64,000 nt of DNA from Burkholderia sp. 8Y (lineage in GTDB: Bacteria > Pseudomonadota > Gammaproteobacteria > Burkholderiales > Burkholderiaceae), in contig NZ_LR733520.1 of the NCBI RefSeq assembly GCF_902506145.1, forward strand, positions 838,639-902,638, in the 5' to 3' direction. Both the position numbers and the translations under genes were made by a program. Under the pieces are notes generated by a model. That model was not told the DNA's origin. It was given only the letters and a program-made list of their open reading frames with translations, and did not search any database. The stretch's first letter is position 1. The number at the start of each line of letters is the position of its first letter. Shown here piece by piece: positions 26,819 through 36,255 of the stretch.

Positions 26819-26848
26819 GAAAACCCCGGCCGGGCGGCCGGGGTTGTC
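26819..26848. terminator. Bidirectional terminator between codA and prlC
   Basis: Stem AACCCCGGCCG / CGGCCGGGGTT with a short loop and A/T flanks, immediately after the stops of both convergent genes. Confidence 0.85.
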
Positions 26849-26850
26849 GA

Positions 26851-28977
26851 TCAGTGAACGGTCTGCGTGTGCTCGCTCATGCCGTTGTGACGCAGAAGCG
26901 CGTCGATGCTCGGCTCGCGTCCGCGGAACGCCTTGAACGAATCCATCGCGGGGCGGCTGCCGCCCACTTCGAGAATCTCGCGGCGATAGCGCGTGCCGGT
27001 CTCCGCATTCAGCACCGAGCCGTTCGCGGCCTTCGCGGCTTCCTCGAACGCGGCGTAGGCATCGGCGGACAGCACTTCGGCCCACTTGTAGCTGTAATAG
27101 CCCGCCGCGTAACCGCCCGCGAAGATGTGGCTGAACGTATTCGGCCAGCGCGAGAACGGCGCCTGCGGAATCACGTGGAACTTCTCGTTGATCTCGCGGG
27201 CAACGTCGTTCACGTTCTGCGTGCCGTTGGCCGGATCGTAGGACGTGTGCAGCACCATGTCGAACATCGAGAAGACGATCTGACGCAGCGTGCCCAACCC
27301 GCTTTGGAAGTTCTTGGCGGCTAGCATCTTGTCGAAGAGTTCGCGCGGCAGCGGCTGGCCGGTTTCGACGTGCGCGGACATGTCGGTGAGCACGTCCCAC
27401 TCCCAGCAGAAGTTCTCCATGAATTGCGACGGCAGTTCGACCGCATCCCATTCGACGCCGTTGATGCCCGAGACGCCGAGTTCGTCGACGCGCGTCAGCA
27501 TGTGATGCAGGCCGTGCCCGAATTCGTGGAACAGCGTGATGACTTCGTCATGCGTGAAGCAGGCGGGCTTGCCGCCGACGGGCGCGGAGAAATTGCACGT
27601 GAGGTACGCGACCGGCGTCTGCACGTCGCCCTGCGTGCGCTTGTGGCGGGCGCGGGCGTCGTCCATCCATGCGCCGCCGCGCTTGCCTTCGCGCGCGTAG
27701 AGATCCAGATAGAACTGCGCGACGAGCGAGCCGTCCTGGTTCTCGACGCGGAAGAAGCGCACGTCCGGATTCCACACGGCGGCTTCGTCGCGGCGAATCG
27801 AGACGTTGAACAACGTTTCGGTCACCTTGAAAAGACCCTTGAGCACCGCTTCCTGCGGGAAGTACTGCTTGACCTCGTTTTCGGAGAACGAATAGCGTTT
27901 CTGGCGCAGCTTCTCGGCTGCGTAAGCGACATCCCACGGCTGGAGCTCGGGCATGCCGAGCTCAGTGGCCGCGAACGCGCGCATTTCCATCCAGTCGTTT
28001 TCGGCGTAGGGACGCGCGCGCTTCGCCAAGTCTTCGAGAAACGCGATGACCTGCACGGGCGACTCCGCCATCTTCGGCGCGAGCGAGACTTCCGCGAAAT
28101 TCTGATAGCCGAGCGTGCGCGCTTCTTCCTGACGCAGCTTCAGGTGCTCGACGATATTCTGCGTGTTGTCCCATTCGGCCTTGCCGTTGCCGTACGTTTC
28201 GCCGAGTTCCGACGCCCGCGTGACATACGCGCGATACATCGCCTCGCGCATCGGCCGATGCTGCGCGTATTGCAGCACCGGGAAATACGAAGGAAAGTGC
28301 AGCGTGAACTTCCAGCCGTCCTTGCCTTCCTTCTGAGCGGCTTCGCGAGCGGCTTCGATCACGTCGTCGGGCAGGCCGGCGAGATCGCTTGGCTGCGTGA
28401 CGACGTATGAATAGGCGTTCGTGGAATCGAGCACGTGATCGGAAAACGCCTTCGAGAGGGCGGCCTGTTCTTCCTGCAATTGCGCGAAGCGCGGCTTGCG
28501 GTCTTCGGGCAATTCAGCGCCGGAAAGGCGGAAATCGCGCAGCGCGTTTTCCAGAATCTTCTTGCGCTCCGGGGAAAGTCCGGCGAACTCGTTGCCTGCG
28601 GCAATGGCCTTGTACTTTTCGTACAACGCGAGATTCTGGCCGACGCTCGCGGAGAATTCGGTGACGCGCGGCAGGTTTTCGGCATGGGCGGCGCGCAGTT
28701 CGGGCGTATCGGCGACGGCGTTCAGATGCCCGACGACGCCCCACGCGCGCGAGAGCTTTTCCGATTCACGCTCCACCGTTTCGACGACGTCCTGCCAGGT
28801 GGCAGGCGTGTTTGGCGCGCTCGCGCGATCGACGGCGCTCTTGGCCGCCGCCAGCAGCACGTCGAGCGCCGGGGTGACATGCTCGGGCTTGATATCGCCG
28901 AAGCGCGGCAAGTCGGAAAAATCGAGCAGCGGATTGGATGCTGCCGTCGTCGGCGTGGCTGCGGTGGTATCGCTCAT
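26851..28977 (-). CDS. prlC: Oligopeptidase A (M3 family metallopeptidase)
   Basis: A 708-residue zinc oligopeptidase that degrades short cytoplasmic peptides, including cleaved signal peptides. The zinc motif HEFGHGLHHML is at residues 484-494. The M3 C-terminal block is clear, from QFMENFCWEWDVL to FSHIFAGGYAAGYYSYKWAE. Length agrees with PrlC (about 680-700). The first 15 residues are Thr/Ala-rich and likely disordered. Translation starts at ATG 28975-28977, and GGGAG lies six bases upstream. It follows folD on the same strand after 171 bases. Confidence 0.96.
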   Translation of the reverse strand: MSDTTAATPTTAASNPLLDFSDLPRFGDIKPEHVTPALDVLLAAAKSAVDRASAPNTPATWQDVVETVERESEKLSRAWGVVGHLNAVADTPELRAAHAENLPRVTEFSASVGQNLALYEKYKAIAAGNEFAGLSPERKKILENALRDFRLSGAELPEDRKPRFAQLQEEQAALSKAFSDHVLDSTNAYSYVVTQPSDLAGLPDDVIEAAREAAQKEGKDGWKFTLHFPSYFPVLQYAQHRPMREAMYRAYVTRASELGETYGNGKAEWDNTQNIVEHLKLRQEEARTLGYQNFAEVSLAPKMAESPVQVIAFLEDLAKRARPYAENDWMEMRAFAATELGMPELQPWDVAYAAEKLRQKRYSFSENEVKQYFPQEAVLKGLFKVTETLFNVSIRRDEAAVWNPDVRFFRVENQDGSLVAQFYLDLYAREGKRGGAWMDDARARHKRTQGDVQTPVAYLTCNFSAPVGGKPACFTHDEVITLFHEFGHGLHHMLTRVDELGVSGINGVEWDAVELPSQFMENFCWEWDVLTDMSAHVETGQPLPRELFDKMLAAKNFQSGLGTLRQIVFSMFDMVLHTSYDPANGTQNVNDVAREINEKFHVIPQAPFSRWPNTFSHIFAGGYAAGYYSYKWAEVLSADAYAAFEEAAKAANGSVLNAETGTRYRREILEVGGSRPAMDSFKAFRGREPSIDALLRHNGMSEHTQTVH

Positions 28978-29148
28978 GGCTCTCCCGGTTCGGTGTTCAT
29001 TGAAACGCGGAACGGGACCGTCATGGCGGAGCCCGCGCCGCTCGTATCGAATGCTATTGGAGCATTATTGGGGCGGCGGGGCCAAAATCCAATGGATTGT
29101 TTCTAAGGGGACGATCGGGCGCGCCCCCGTCGGTTCACGCCCGTCGGC

Positions 29149-30003
29149 TCACGCCTGCGCCGCGCGCTCGGCGGCTTCCAGCGTGTTCACGAGCAGCATG
29201 GTGATGGTCATCGGGCCGACGCCGCCCGGCACCGGCGTGATGTAGCCCGCGACTTCCCTGACGCCCGCGAAGTCGACGTCGCCGCAGAGCTTGCCCGCTT
29301 CGTCGCGATTCATGCCCACGTCGATCACCGTCGCGCCCGGCTTCACCATGTCCGCCGTCAGAATGTTGCGGCGGCCGGTCGCCGCGACGACCACATCCGC
29401 GTCGCGCGTGTAGTGCGCGATATCGCGCGTCTTGCTGTGGCAGATCGTGACGGTTGCGCCGGCTTCGAGCAGCAAGAGCGCCATCGGCTTGCCGACGATA
29501 TTCGAGCGCCCGATCACCACCGCATTCGCGCCCTTGAGGTCGATGTCGTGCGCCTCGAACATCTTCACCACGCCATACGGCGTACACGGGCGAAAGAGCG
29601 GCTTGCCCGTCATCAGCGCGCCCGCGTTCGCGACGTGAAAGCCGTCCACATCCTTCTCTGGCGAAATGGCTTCGATGACCTTGTGGCTGTCGACATGCGC
29701 GGGCAGCGGCAGTTGCACGAGAATGCCGTGGATGGACGGATCGGCGTTGAGCTTCTCGATATGCGCGAGCAATTCGTTCTCGGCGAGCGTCGCGGGGAAG
29801 CGGTCGAAGACCGAATGCAGCCCGTTGTCCTGACACGCCTTCACCTTGTTGCGCACATAGACTTCGCTCGCCGGATTGTCGCCGATGAGCACCACGGCCA
29901 GGCCCGGCTTGTGTCCGCGAGCGGTGAGCACGGCCGCGCGGGCGGCGACATCGGCGCGAAGGGTCTTGGAGAGGGCGTTACCGTCGATGAGTTGGGCAGT
30001 CAT
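29149..30003 (-). CDS. folD: Bifunctional methylenetetrahydrofolate dehydrogenase/cyclohydrolase
   Basis: A 284-residue FolD that interconverts 5,10-methylene-, methenyl- and 10-formyl-tetrahydrofolate with NADP. Signatures: [13 protein letters not shown] with the catalytic Tyr and Lys, [17 protein letters not shown], the Rossmann segment [12 protein letters not shown], and [14 protein letters not shown]. Full length. On the minus strand a TATAAT occurs at 30110-30115, about 107 bases before the start, as a possible -10. Confidence 0.97.
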   Translation of the reverse strand: MTAQLIDGNALSKTLRADVAARAAVLTARGHKPGLAVVLIGDNPASEVYVRNKVKACQDNGLHSVFDRFPATLAENELLAHIEKLNADPSIHGILVQLPLPAHVDSHKVIEAISPEKDVDGFHVANAGALMTGKPLFRPCTPYGVVKMFEAHDIDLKGANAVVIGRSNIVGKPMALLLLEAGATVTICHSKTRDIAHYTRDADVVVAATGRRNILTADMVKPGATVIDVGMNRDEAGKLCGDVDFAGVREVAGYITPVPGGVGPMTITMLLVNTLEAAERAAQA

Positions 30004-30180
30004 GGCGAATCGGGATGGACAATGGGCGGTGTGGCGAGGCGCGCGCGGGCGATGCGACTTGCTGCCGGGCGCGCCAGGGCGCTCGCGGCGCCGCTGAAGA
30101 AGGGCGAAATTATACCGCCGGGCGCTTTCGGGCGTCCGGCGGCGAACGGCGTCGCGGCGCTTGCCGCGCTCGCTGTTTCC

Positions 30181-31095
30181 CTACGGCGAGACGGGCTGCC
30201 AGGACGAATCGGGATCGAACGTCTTGATGGACGCCGCCACGCGCGCCGACGCCGCACCGAGGTTCTTCTGATAGAGCCGCCCGTCCTGATCGATCATGAA
30301 CGACATCACGCCGGTTTCGCCGTACTTCGCGGGCCACGCGATCAGGCCGAAGCCATTCTGAAGCGCGCCGCGTTCCATGTAGTTCTTCGCGCCGCCTTGC
30401 GCGTGCGGCCCTTGCGCGGTGAGGATGCGGTAGTGATAGCCGTAGTAGCCGCCCGACGCAGTCGCCTTGTTCGGCATCGCCGCCGCGAGCAGGCCGAGCG
30501 GGCTGTCCGGCTCGCCGGGCGCGGAGTCCCAGTAGAGGCCGTCGTGCTTGCCGGGCGTGCTCACGAAGCGGTCCGCGTAGTGGTTCGACAGCTTCCGATA
30601 GTCGTTCTGCGCATCGACGTAAGCGAGCGCGACGCGCATCACCGAACGCTCGTTGCGGCCGATATGCCGCGTCAGCACTTCGTCGCGTGCGGCGGGCATG
30701 TCGAAGCGCCAGCCCTTGCCCGTCTCCACGAGGGGAATCGGCAGGATCCAGCCGCTGTCGCCGGTCTCGATGTGAGCGCGCTTCGGGCCGGTGGCCGTGT
30801 TCGTCTCCTCGACGATGCGGTGTCCCTTCGCCCACGAGCCGAGGTACTCGTAGACGTCTTCTACGCCGATGTTGTCGGTCGGAACGTAGCGCGCGTGGTC
30901 TCGGCCGAGCACTTTGGAGAGCGCGGCTTCGTCGCTCGATGCGATGGCGTCGGTGAGGGCTTGCGCGGCGGCTTCGGGCGTCGGATACACGGCCTGCGCG
31001 TGCGCGAGCGAGGCGGCGAGAACCAGCGATGCGCCGGCGAGCGCGGCGCGCAGGTCAGGGCGGGGCAATGCGGCGAATGTTTTGATAAAGGTCAT
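30181..31095 (-). CDS. Exported DUF2950 protein
   Basis: A 304-residue protein with a signal peptide ending in LAHAQA. The mature part fits DUF2950: VYPTPEAAAQALTDAI, GDSGWILPIPLV, GYYGYHYRILTAQGPHAQGGA, and GFGLIAWPAKYGETGVMSFMIDQDG near the C-terminus. Function is not known. The second ATG in the frame (31093-31095) was chosen because AGGAG lies six bases upstream. It starts 42 bases after the DUF3300 gene, and the two are a recurrent pair in proteobacteria, so they probably act together in the periplasm. Confidence 0.88.
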   Translation of the reverse strand: MTFIKTFAALPRPDLRAALAGASLVLAASLAHAQAVYPTPEAAAQALTDAIASSDEAALSKVLGRDHARYVPTDNIGVEDVYEYLGSWAKGHRIVEETNTATGPKRAHIETGDSGWILPIPLVETGKGWRFDMPAARDEVLTRHIGRNERSVMRVALAYVDAQNDYRKLSNHYADRFVSTPGKHDGLYWDSAPGEPDSPLGLLAAAMPNKATASGGYYGYHYRILTAQGPHAQGGAKNYMERGALQNGFGLIAWPAKYGETGVMSFMIDQDGRLYQKNLGAASARVAASIKTFDPDSSWQPVSP

Positions 31096-31137
31096 CTGGG
31101 GCTCCTGAGTCATGGCATGGAAGTGGCGCGAAAGGGC

Positions 31138-32481
31138 TCAGCGGCGATGAAAACCGCCTCCGCCGCCATGAAAGCCGCCGCCCCCGCCGCCGCCCGCGCC
31201 GCCCTGGAATCCGCCGCTGCGCTGGACGCCGCCGCCTCCGCTGCCAAGGCCGCCGCCTTGGCGCTGCACGCCGCCGCCGGCATTCGGGTGCGCGCTCGCG
31301 AACGATTCGCGGCTCGCTTGCCCGCGCTGGATGTCCTGCCGCGCGGCGTTGCCGTCGCCCGCGCCGCGCAGCGCGTTGTCGCGGTTGACGCTCTGCGCGC
31401 GCTGATGCAGATCGTTGTTGCCGGCGCCGCGCGATTCGCCGCCTTGCCGGATGTTCTGCACGCGCTGATTCGCCGATTGATTCAGGTTCTGCCCCGTGCG
31501 CTGCTGCAACGTCTGCGCCGCCTGCGCGCGTGCCTGATCGCGTCCGCGGAACTGATCGCGATTCGCCGCGCCGAGATTCTGGTTCCCGAAGTTCTGCCGG
31601 TTGCCGATGTTGTTCCGGTTGAACTGCGGGTCGCTGCGGTTCCAGCGCACGTTGTTGCTGTTAGCGTTGATGCGGTTGTTGACGTTGATGTTGTTGTAGC
31701 GGTTCACGTTGACGTTGACGTCGTGGCGGCCCCAGTCGCAGTTGCCCCACAGCGCATTCGCGACCGCGACGCCGGTGCCGAACGCGAGCCCGGCCGCGAG
31801 ACCCGACGCAATCGCATAGCCGGGCGGCGGCGGCACGTAGACCGGCGGATACGCCGGATAGGGCCACGCGCCGTACACCACGGTCGGGTTATAGGTCGGC
31901 ACGTACACCACTTGCGGATTGGCCGGCACGATCTGAATGGTGCTTTGCTCGACCACCACCTTCTGCTGCTCGCTGCTCTTGAGATTGCCGGCGCTCTGGG
32001 CCGCGCGGCGCAACCGCTGCACGGAATCCATCACGTCGCCGGATTGCGCGATGAACGCGTTGCCGAGCTGCGTCACCCAGTCGGGCTTCGACGCCATCGT
32101 CGCCAATGCCTGCGGAAACGCGACGAGCGATTGCACGCTCGGGTCCCACGGCTCCGACTGCACGGCCTTCACTGCGTCGTCGCCCTTGATGTTCGGATTC
32201 GCCTTCGACCATTGCGCGGCGGCCTGAATGTCCTGCGGATACGTCGAGGCCATCAGCACTTGGGCGAGCAGCGCATCGGGATACAGCGCGATGGGCGCGA
32301 CGAGCGCGTCGACCTGCTCGTTCGAGAGCTTCTGGCCGGCGGCTGCGGCGGACTGTGTCTGAGCGAAGGCGCTCGGCGCGTGGAACACGGCGAGCGGCGC
32401 GGCGGCGAGCGTCGCGGCGAGGGCGAGCGCGCGCACGGGACGCATGGGCTTCGCCAGCAAAGGACATGGCGTTTCGTTCAA
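31138..32481 (-). CDS. Exported DUF3300 protein with Asn-rich and Gly-rich tail
   Basis: A 447-residue protein, read from a TTG at 32479-32481 that has AGGAG eight bases upstream. ATG at 32443-32445 is the alternative, 12 codons in. The signal peptide (ALALAATLAAAPLAVFHAPSAFAQ part) is followed by the DUF3300 domain: VDALVAPIALYPDALLAQVLMASTYP, then VYVPTYNPTVVYG. After a Pro/Tyr stretch come an Asn/Arg/Gln-rich region (about residues 260-390) and a Gly-rich C-terminus ending in FHRR. Function unknown. The frame stays open up to 32700, but that extension is Arg/Pro-rich and lacks a signal sequence. Confidence 0.85.
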   Translation of the reverse strand: MNETPCPLLAKPMRPVRALALAATLAAAPLAVFHAPSAFAQTQSAAAAGQKLSNEQVDALVAPIALYPDALLAQVLMASTYPQDIQAAAQWSKANPNIKGDDAVKAVQSEPWDPSVQSLVAFPQALATMASKPDWVTQLGNAFIAQSGDVMDSVQRLRRAAQSAGNLKSSEQQKVVVEQSTIQIVPANPQVVYVPTYNPTVVYGAWPYPAYPPVYVPPPPGYAIASGLAAGLAFGTGVAVANALWGNCDWGRHDVNVNVNRYNNINVNNRINANSNNVRWNRSDPQFNRNNIGNRQNFGNQNLGAANRDQFRGRDQARAQAAQTLQQRTGQNLNQSANQRVQNIRQGGESRGAGNNDLHQRAQSVNRDNALRGAGDGNAARQDIQRGQASRESFASAHPNAGGGVQRQGGGLGSGGGGVQRSGGFQGGAGGGGGGGFHGGGGGFHRR

Positions 32482-32727
32482 GGCGGAGTCTCCTGGTTGA
32501 GGCACCCGGCGTCCGATCTCGCTGCCAAGACGCAGAAACTTCGGCGCGCTCACTGGCCAGCGCCAGGTCAACGGATCGGATGCGGGGAATCGAGGGGGCG
32601 TAGTGGAACCGCGGGAGAAGGCGGCGAGGGACGGAGACGTTCGCGTGCGGCCAGTGGCGAAACGTTTGCCTGAATGTGCAGCGGTGGCCTTGACGCGCAT
32701 GATCGACTCCGGTGTTGGGGCACGATC

Positions 32728-32757
32728 AAACTACGGGCGGGCACTCTTTTGTGTCAA
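32728..32757 (-). promoter_or_regulatory. Candidate sigma-70 promoter for the DUF3300-DUF2950 unit
   Basis: On the minus strand a perfect TTGACA (32752-32757) is followed after 18 bp by TAGTTT (32728-32733). It would give a 5' leader of about 240 bases before the TTG start. Confidence 0.5.
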
Positions 32758-32825
32758 CGCGAAACACGAAATTTGACGTTTCGGTTTCGCGGCGGTCAGC
32801 GGCCGAGTTGGCCAGCGGAGACGTC

Positions 32826-32860
32826 CAAAAGAGACGTGGCCGGCATTGGAGCCGGCCACG
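32826..32860 (-). terminator. Terminator after the FixJ-like gene
   Basis: A perfect 10-bp stem CGTGGCCGGC / GCCGGCCACG has a six-base loop. On the minus strand it is followed by TCTCTTTT. It lies 24 bases beyond the response-regulator stop. Confidence 0.65.
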
Positions 32861-32883
32861 CGATAGAACACAGCAACGACGCG

Positions 32884-33522
32884 TTACTGCTGAGGCTTGT
32901 TGGACAGCGCGAGACGCAGCAGGTCGGCGACGGTATTCACCGAGAGCTTCTCCATGATGTTCGCGCGATGCGCTTCCACCGTCTTGATGCTGATGCCGAG
33001 GTCATCCGCGATCTGCTTGTTGAGCCGCCCCGCGATGATGCGCTCGAGCACCTGATGCTCGCGCGCCGTCAGCTTGCCGAGCCGCTCGGCGGCCGCGCGC
33101 TGCTGCTGGACGCTCGTGCTCTCGCTGCGCGCCTTTTCCAGCATGCGCTCGACCAGCTTACGCAGTTCCGCTTCGTCGAAGGGCTTCTCGATGAAGTCCA
33201 TCGCGCCTTTCTTCATGGTCGAGACGGCCATCGGCACGTCGCCGTGACCCGTGACGAAGATGATCGGCAGCACGGAGTTGTCCGCGATCAGCTTTTCCTG
33301 CAATTCCAGGCCGGTCATGCCGGCCATGCGCACGTCGAGAATCAGGCATGCGATGGCGCCCGAATGCGCGATCGGCAGATAGACGTCGAGGAACGATTCC
33401 GCGCTGGAAAAGCACTGCACGCGATAGCCGTTCGCTTCGAGCAGCCAGCGCAAAGAATCACGCACGGCCTCGTCATCGTCGACGACAAAGACGGTTTCCT
33501 GAGTGGTGACTGGACTGCTCAT
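32884..33522 (-). CDS. FixJ-family response regulator
   Basis: A 212-residue regulator with a receiver domain (VFVVDDDEAVRDSLRWLL; phosphoacceptor Asp in CLILDVRMAG; Lys in FIEKPFDE) and a LuxR-type helix-turn-helix (LTAREHQVLERIIAGRLNKQIADDLGISIKTVEAHR, seen as consecutive helices). The FixJ/TtrR group is often tied to oxygen, tetrathionate or C4-dicarboxylate signals. Its ATG overlaps the kinase stop by four bases (ATGA), and GGGAG precedes it, so kinase and regulator are coupled. The target genes are not shown by sequence; the divergent aceE operon is one possibility. Confidence 0.9.
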   Translation of the reverse strand: MSSPVTTQETVFVVDDDEAVRDSLRWLLEANGYRVQCFSSAESFLDVYLPIAHSGAIACLILDVRMAGMTGLELQEKLIADNSVLPIIFVTGHGDVPMAVSTMKKGAMDFIEKPFDEAELRKLVERMLEKARSESTSVQQQRAAAERLGKLTAREHQVLERIIAGRLNKQIADDLGISIKTVEAHRANIMEKLSVNTVADLLRLALSNKPQQ

Positions 33523-36056
33523 AGTTCTCCCGTAACGGTATGTTGTCTCGTATTCGTATGTTCGTCGTGCGCGTCGGCGCCCGGTCCCGTCGAACCGTCC
33601 GCTTCGCCGATCGGCAAGCTGCAATGGAAGGTCGCTCCGGTCACGTGGCCATCCGCCTCGACGTTGTTCACCACCCACAGCCGCCCGCGATGCGATTCGA
33701 TGATCGAGCGGCAAATGTTCAGCCCCATGCCCATGCCGTCGGATTTCGTGCTGTAGAAGGGCTCGAACAGACGCTCGGCGGTGGCTTCGTCGACGCCCGG
33801 ACCCTGATCCACCACGCTGATGCACACGAACCCGCCATCGGTTCGCTGCACGACCACGCGAATCACGGGATCGACGGCGTTCGGCTTCGCATCATGCATG
33901 GCTTCCGCCGCGTTTTTCAACAGGTTGACCAACACTTGTTCGATCAAAACCGGATCGACGTAGATCACCGGCATGCGCGAGCGGATTTCGGTGACGATGC
34001 GGATCTTGCGTTTGCGCGCCTCGATTTCGGCGAGGCCGACCGCGTCCGCGACGATATCCGCCACGCGCGTCGCCTGGCGCTTGGGCTCGCTGCGCTTCAC
34101 GAACTCGCGGATGCGCTTGATGATCATGCCCGCGCGCACGGCCTGCTGCGCGGTCTTTTCCAGGACGGGAAGCAGGGTTTCCTGCGTCATGCGGCCCGAC
34201 TTCACGAGCGCGACGCAGCCCGAGCAATAGTTGTTGATCGCGGCGAGCGGCTGGTTCAGCTCGTGCGCGAGCGACGACGCCATCTCGCCCATGGTCATCA
34301 GGCGGCTCGTGAATTGCAGCTTTTCTTCCTGCTGATGGGCGAGTTCCTGCGCCTGCTTGCGCTGGGTGATGTCGGTGGCGATCTGCATTTGCGCGAGGTG
34401 GCCGTCCACCCACTGAATGTACTGGCGGCGCACTTCGAACCACTTCTGGATGCCTTCGACGTAGACTTCTTGCGCGTCCGCCGAGCTTTCGGTGAGCGCG
34501 GCGGCGGGCAGTCCCGCATAGGTGTCGATCATGTCGAGCGTGTCCGACGAGCTTTGCGCGTTGCCGTCGAAGGCCGCGCCCGCCAGTTGCAAATGCCCGT
34601 CCGGGCGAATGCCGAACAGATGCCGGTAATAGCGGTTCGCGAAGAGCAGTTCGGCTTCGTCGGCGGCGAGCACAGAGACGGCCGCGTCGAGGCTTTCGAG
34701 CACGGTCGTGAAGCGTTCGTGCGCGGCGGCGAGTTCCTCGCGGGCGCGCTTGGGCTCCGTGATATCCGTCATCGACGACATCCAGCCGGTCTGCCGGCCC
34801 GAGCTGTCGATCAGCGGCGACACGTACAGCCGCGCGTGAAAGAACGAGCCGTCCTTGCGGCGCACGCGCAATTCAAAGCCGGACGAGGGCGCCTTGCCGC
34901 GCAGCGTCATGTCGAGTTGGCGCTGCATTTCCGGATACGCGTCGCGCGGCCAGTACGGAAACGGCGCGTTCTTGCCGACGAGATCGCTTTCGTCCCAGCC
35001 CGTCATGCGGCAGAACGCCGGATTCACGTGCGTGATGCGGCCGTGCATGTCGAGCACGCGCATGCCGATCAGCACCGAGTTTTCCATCGCGCGACGAAAA
35101 AAGGCTTCCGCGTAGAGCGCCTGCTGCGCCTCGAACCGCTGGCGCGTGTGCTTCCAGAGACTCCAGAGGCTCCACAGCACGAAGCACGACAAACCCGCCA
35201 CCAGCCACACGAGCGTGTTGTTCGTGAAATTCGTGAGCTGCGGATACGAATAGACGCGCACCGACAGCCCTTGGCCGGGCGGGTCGAGCGGAAGGTCGTA
35301 GAACATGTCGCGCGGCAGGCGCGGGCGGCTGGACGTGGTGGCGAGTTCCCGATTGTTCAGATCGGTGATCGAGATCTTGTACTTCGCGGACAGTTCGCTC
35401 GGAATGTCGCGCTTCAGGATGCCTTCGATCGAAAACACCGCCGCGATCGATCCGAGATATTCGCGGTCGCGGAACACCGGCGTTTGCAGCGTGATGTAAC
35501 CGTTGCCGAGGTCATCGTAAAGAAGGGGGGAGTAGACCTGGCGGCGCGTGCTGCGCGCTTCGTCGAATGCGGCCTGCACGGCCTCGTCCATTTGCGTGTC
35601 GTTCGGCTTGGCGAGCCGCGAGCCGAGCACCGGCAACGGCGTGTTGGGCCAGCGCGGCTTGTGCTCGCTCGTATACCAGTTCATGTAGAGGATCTCGGGA
35701 TGCCCCTGCATGATGTCGGCGGACGCGGTCTGGAAGTTCTGCGAGTCGCCGTGGCCGGCCGCGATGTCGCGCGCGAGGGCCTGGATTTGTTCTTGCGCAC
35801 CCGTCATGGCGAGACGGATTTGCTGCTGCGCCCACGCGACATTGCGATACAGCGTGTCTTCCTGCTGCTGCTGCTCGCGCCGGTTCAGGCTCCAGAGAAT
35901 CAGACTCATGACGACCAGAAATACGATGATCGAAATGAGCGGCGTGAGTAAATAGGAGTTCGACCACCACGGGCCGTGGTGCCAGCGGGAGGGCGACGAG
36001 TCAGTGGGTTTCTTCCCGACTCGCGCCGAGCGTTTGATCAGCCGGTCAGTCAACAT
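33519..36056 (-). CDS. Membrane-bound PAS sensor histidine kinase (FixL-like)
   Basis: An 845-residue kinase. TM1 is at about 36-55, followed by a periplasmic sensor of about 220 residues (double-PAS/CACHE-like, including LGSIAAVFSIEGIL), then TM2 at about 280-300. Two cytoplasmic PAS domains follow: one with ITHVNPAFCRMTGWDESDLVG and its PAC (RKDGSFFHARLYVSPL), and a second around VSVLAADEAELLFANRYYR. The H box SLAHELNQPLAAINNY has the phosphoacceptor His near 596. ATPase boxes include LVNLLKNAAEA and GMGMGLNICRSI. The overall plan is that of DctB/FixL hybrids; the ligand is unknown. No haem-binding FixL signature could be confirmed. Confidence 0.9.
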   Translation of the reverse strand: MLTDRLIKRSARVGKKPTDSSPSRWHHGPWWSNSYLLTPLISIIVFLVVMSLILWSLNRREQQQQEDTLYRNVAWAQQQIRLAMTGAQEQIQALARDIAAGHGDSQNFQTASADIMQGHPEILYMNWYTSEHKPRWPNTPLPVLGSRLAKPNDTQMDEAVQAAFDEARSTRRQVYSPLLYDDLGNGYITLQTPVFRDREYLGSIAAVFSIEGILKRDIPSELSAKYKISITDLNNRELATTSSRPRLPRDMFYDLPLDPPGQGLSVRVYSYPQLTNFTNNTLVWLVAGLSCFVLWSLWSLWKHTRQRFEAQQALYAEAFFRRAMENSVLIGMRVLDMHGRITHVNPAFCRMTGWDESDLVGKNAPFPYWPRDAYPEMQRQLDMTLRGKAPSSGFELRVRRKDGSFFHARLYVSPLIDSSGRQTGWMSSMTDITEPKRAREELAAAHERFTTVLESLDAAVSVLAADEAELLFANRYYRHLFGIRPDGHLQLAGAAFDGNAQSSSDTLDMIDTYAGLPAAALTESSADAQEVYVEGIQKWFEVRRQYIQWVDGHLAQMQIATDITQRKQAQELAHQQEEKLQFTSRLMTMGEMASSLAHELNQPLAAINNYCSGCVALVKSGRMTQETLLPVLEKTAQQAVRAGMIIKRIREFVKRSEPKRQATRVADIVADAVGLAEIEARKRKIRIVTEIRSRMPVIYVDPVLIEQVLVNLLKNAAEAMHDAKPNAVDPVIRVVVQRTDGGFVCISVVDQGPGVDEATAERLFEPFYSTKSDGMGMGLNICRSIIESHRGRLWVVNNVEADGHVTGATFHCSLPIGEADGSTGPGADAHDEHTNTRQHTVTGEL

Positions 36057-36190
36057 GGAAGCGATTGTAACGCAGCGCCCGATTGTTAATTAGCGTAAAA
36101 AGACGGGAAAGACGGCTCATTTGCGGAAAAGGAGGAGAAACGTCTGAGCAAAAAAATCATATGGGACGGTGCATTGCAGCATTTTTTCAC

Positions 36191-36213
36191 ATCATGAGAT
36201 CAACTCCCATGAT
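36191..36213. promoter_or_regulatory. Inverted repeat ATCATG-N11-CATGAT upstream of aceE
   Basis: A 23-bp dyad ending 12 bases upstream of the proposed aceE -35 hexamer. It is a candidate operator, in a position suited to activation or to repression by looping. The protein is unknown. Confidence 0.4.
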
Positions 36214-36225
36214 TCGAAAAATACC

Positions 36226-36255
36226 TTGCTACTAGGTCTGGACCCTCTTTAGAAT
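36226..36255 (+). promoter_or_regulatory. Candidate sigma-70 promoter of the pyruvate dehydrogenase operon
   Basis: TTGCTA (36226-36231), 18-bp spacer, TAGAAT (36250-36255). Transcription would begin near 36262, about 77 bases before the aceE ATG. The spacer contains GGTCTGGACC (36235-36244), a perfect-arm dyad that could be a repressor site. Confidence 0.6.

Noticed and set aside
29413..32673. Very long open frame (1086 codons) on the plus strand
   Set aside because: It lies antisense to folD, the DUF2950 gene and the DUF3300 gene. Its translation is Arg/Ala/Val-rich with no domain. Long antisense frames are normal in this high-GC codon usage.
33540..35951. 803-codon open frame antisense to the sensor kinase
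   Set aside because: Shadow of a well-supported kinase gene; Arg/His-rich with no recognisable motif.
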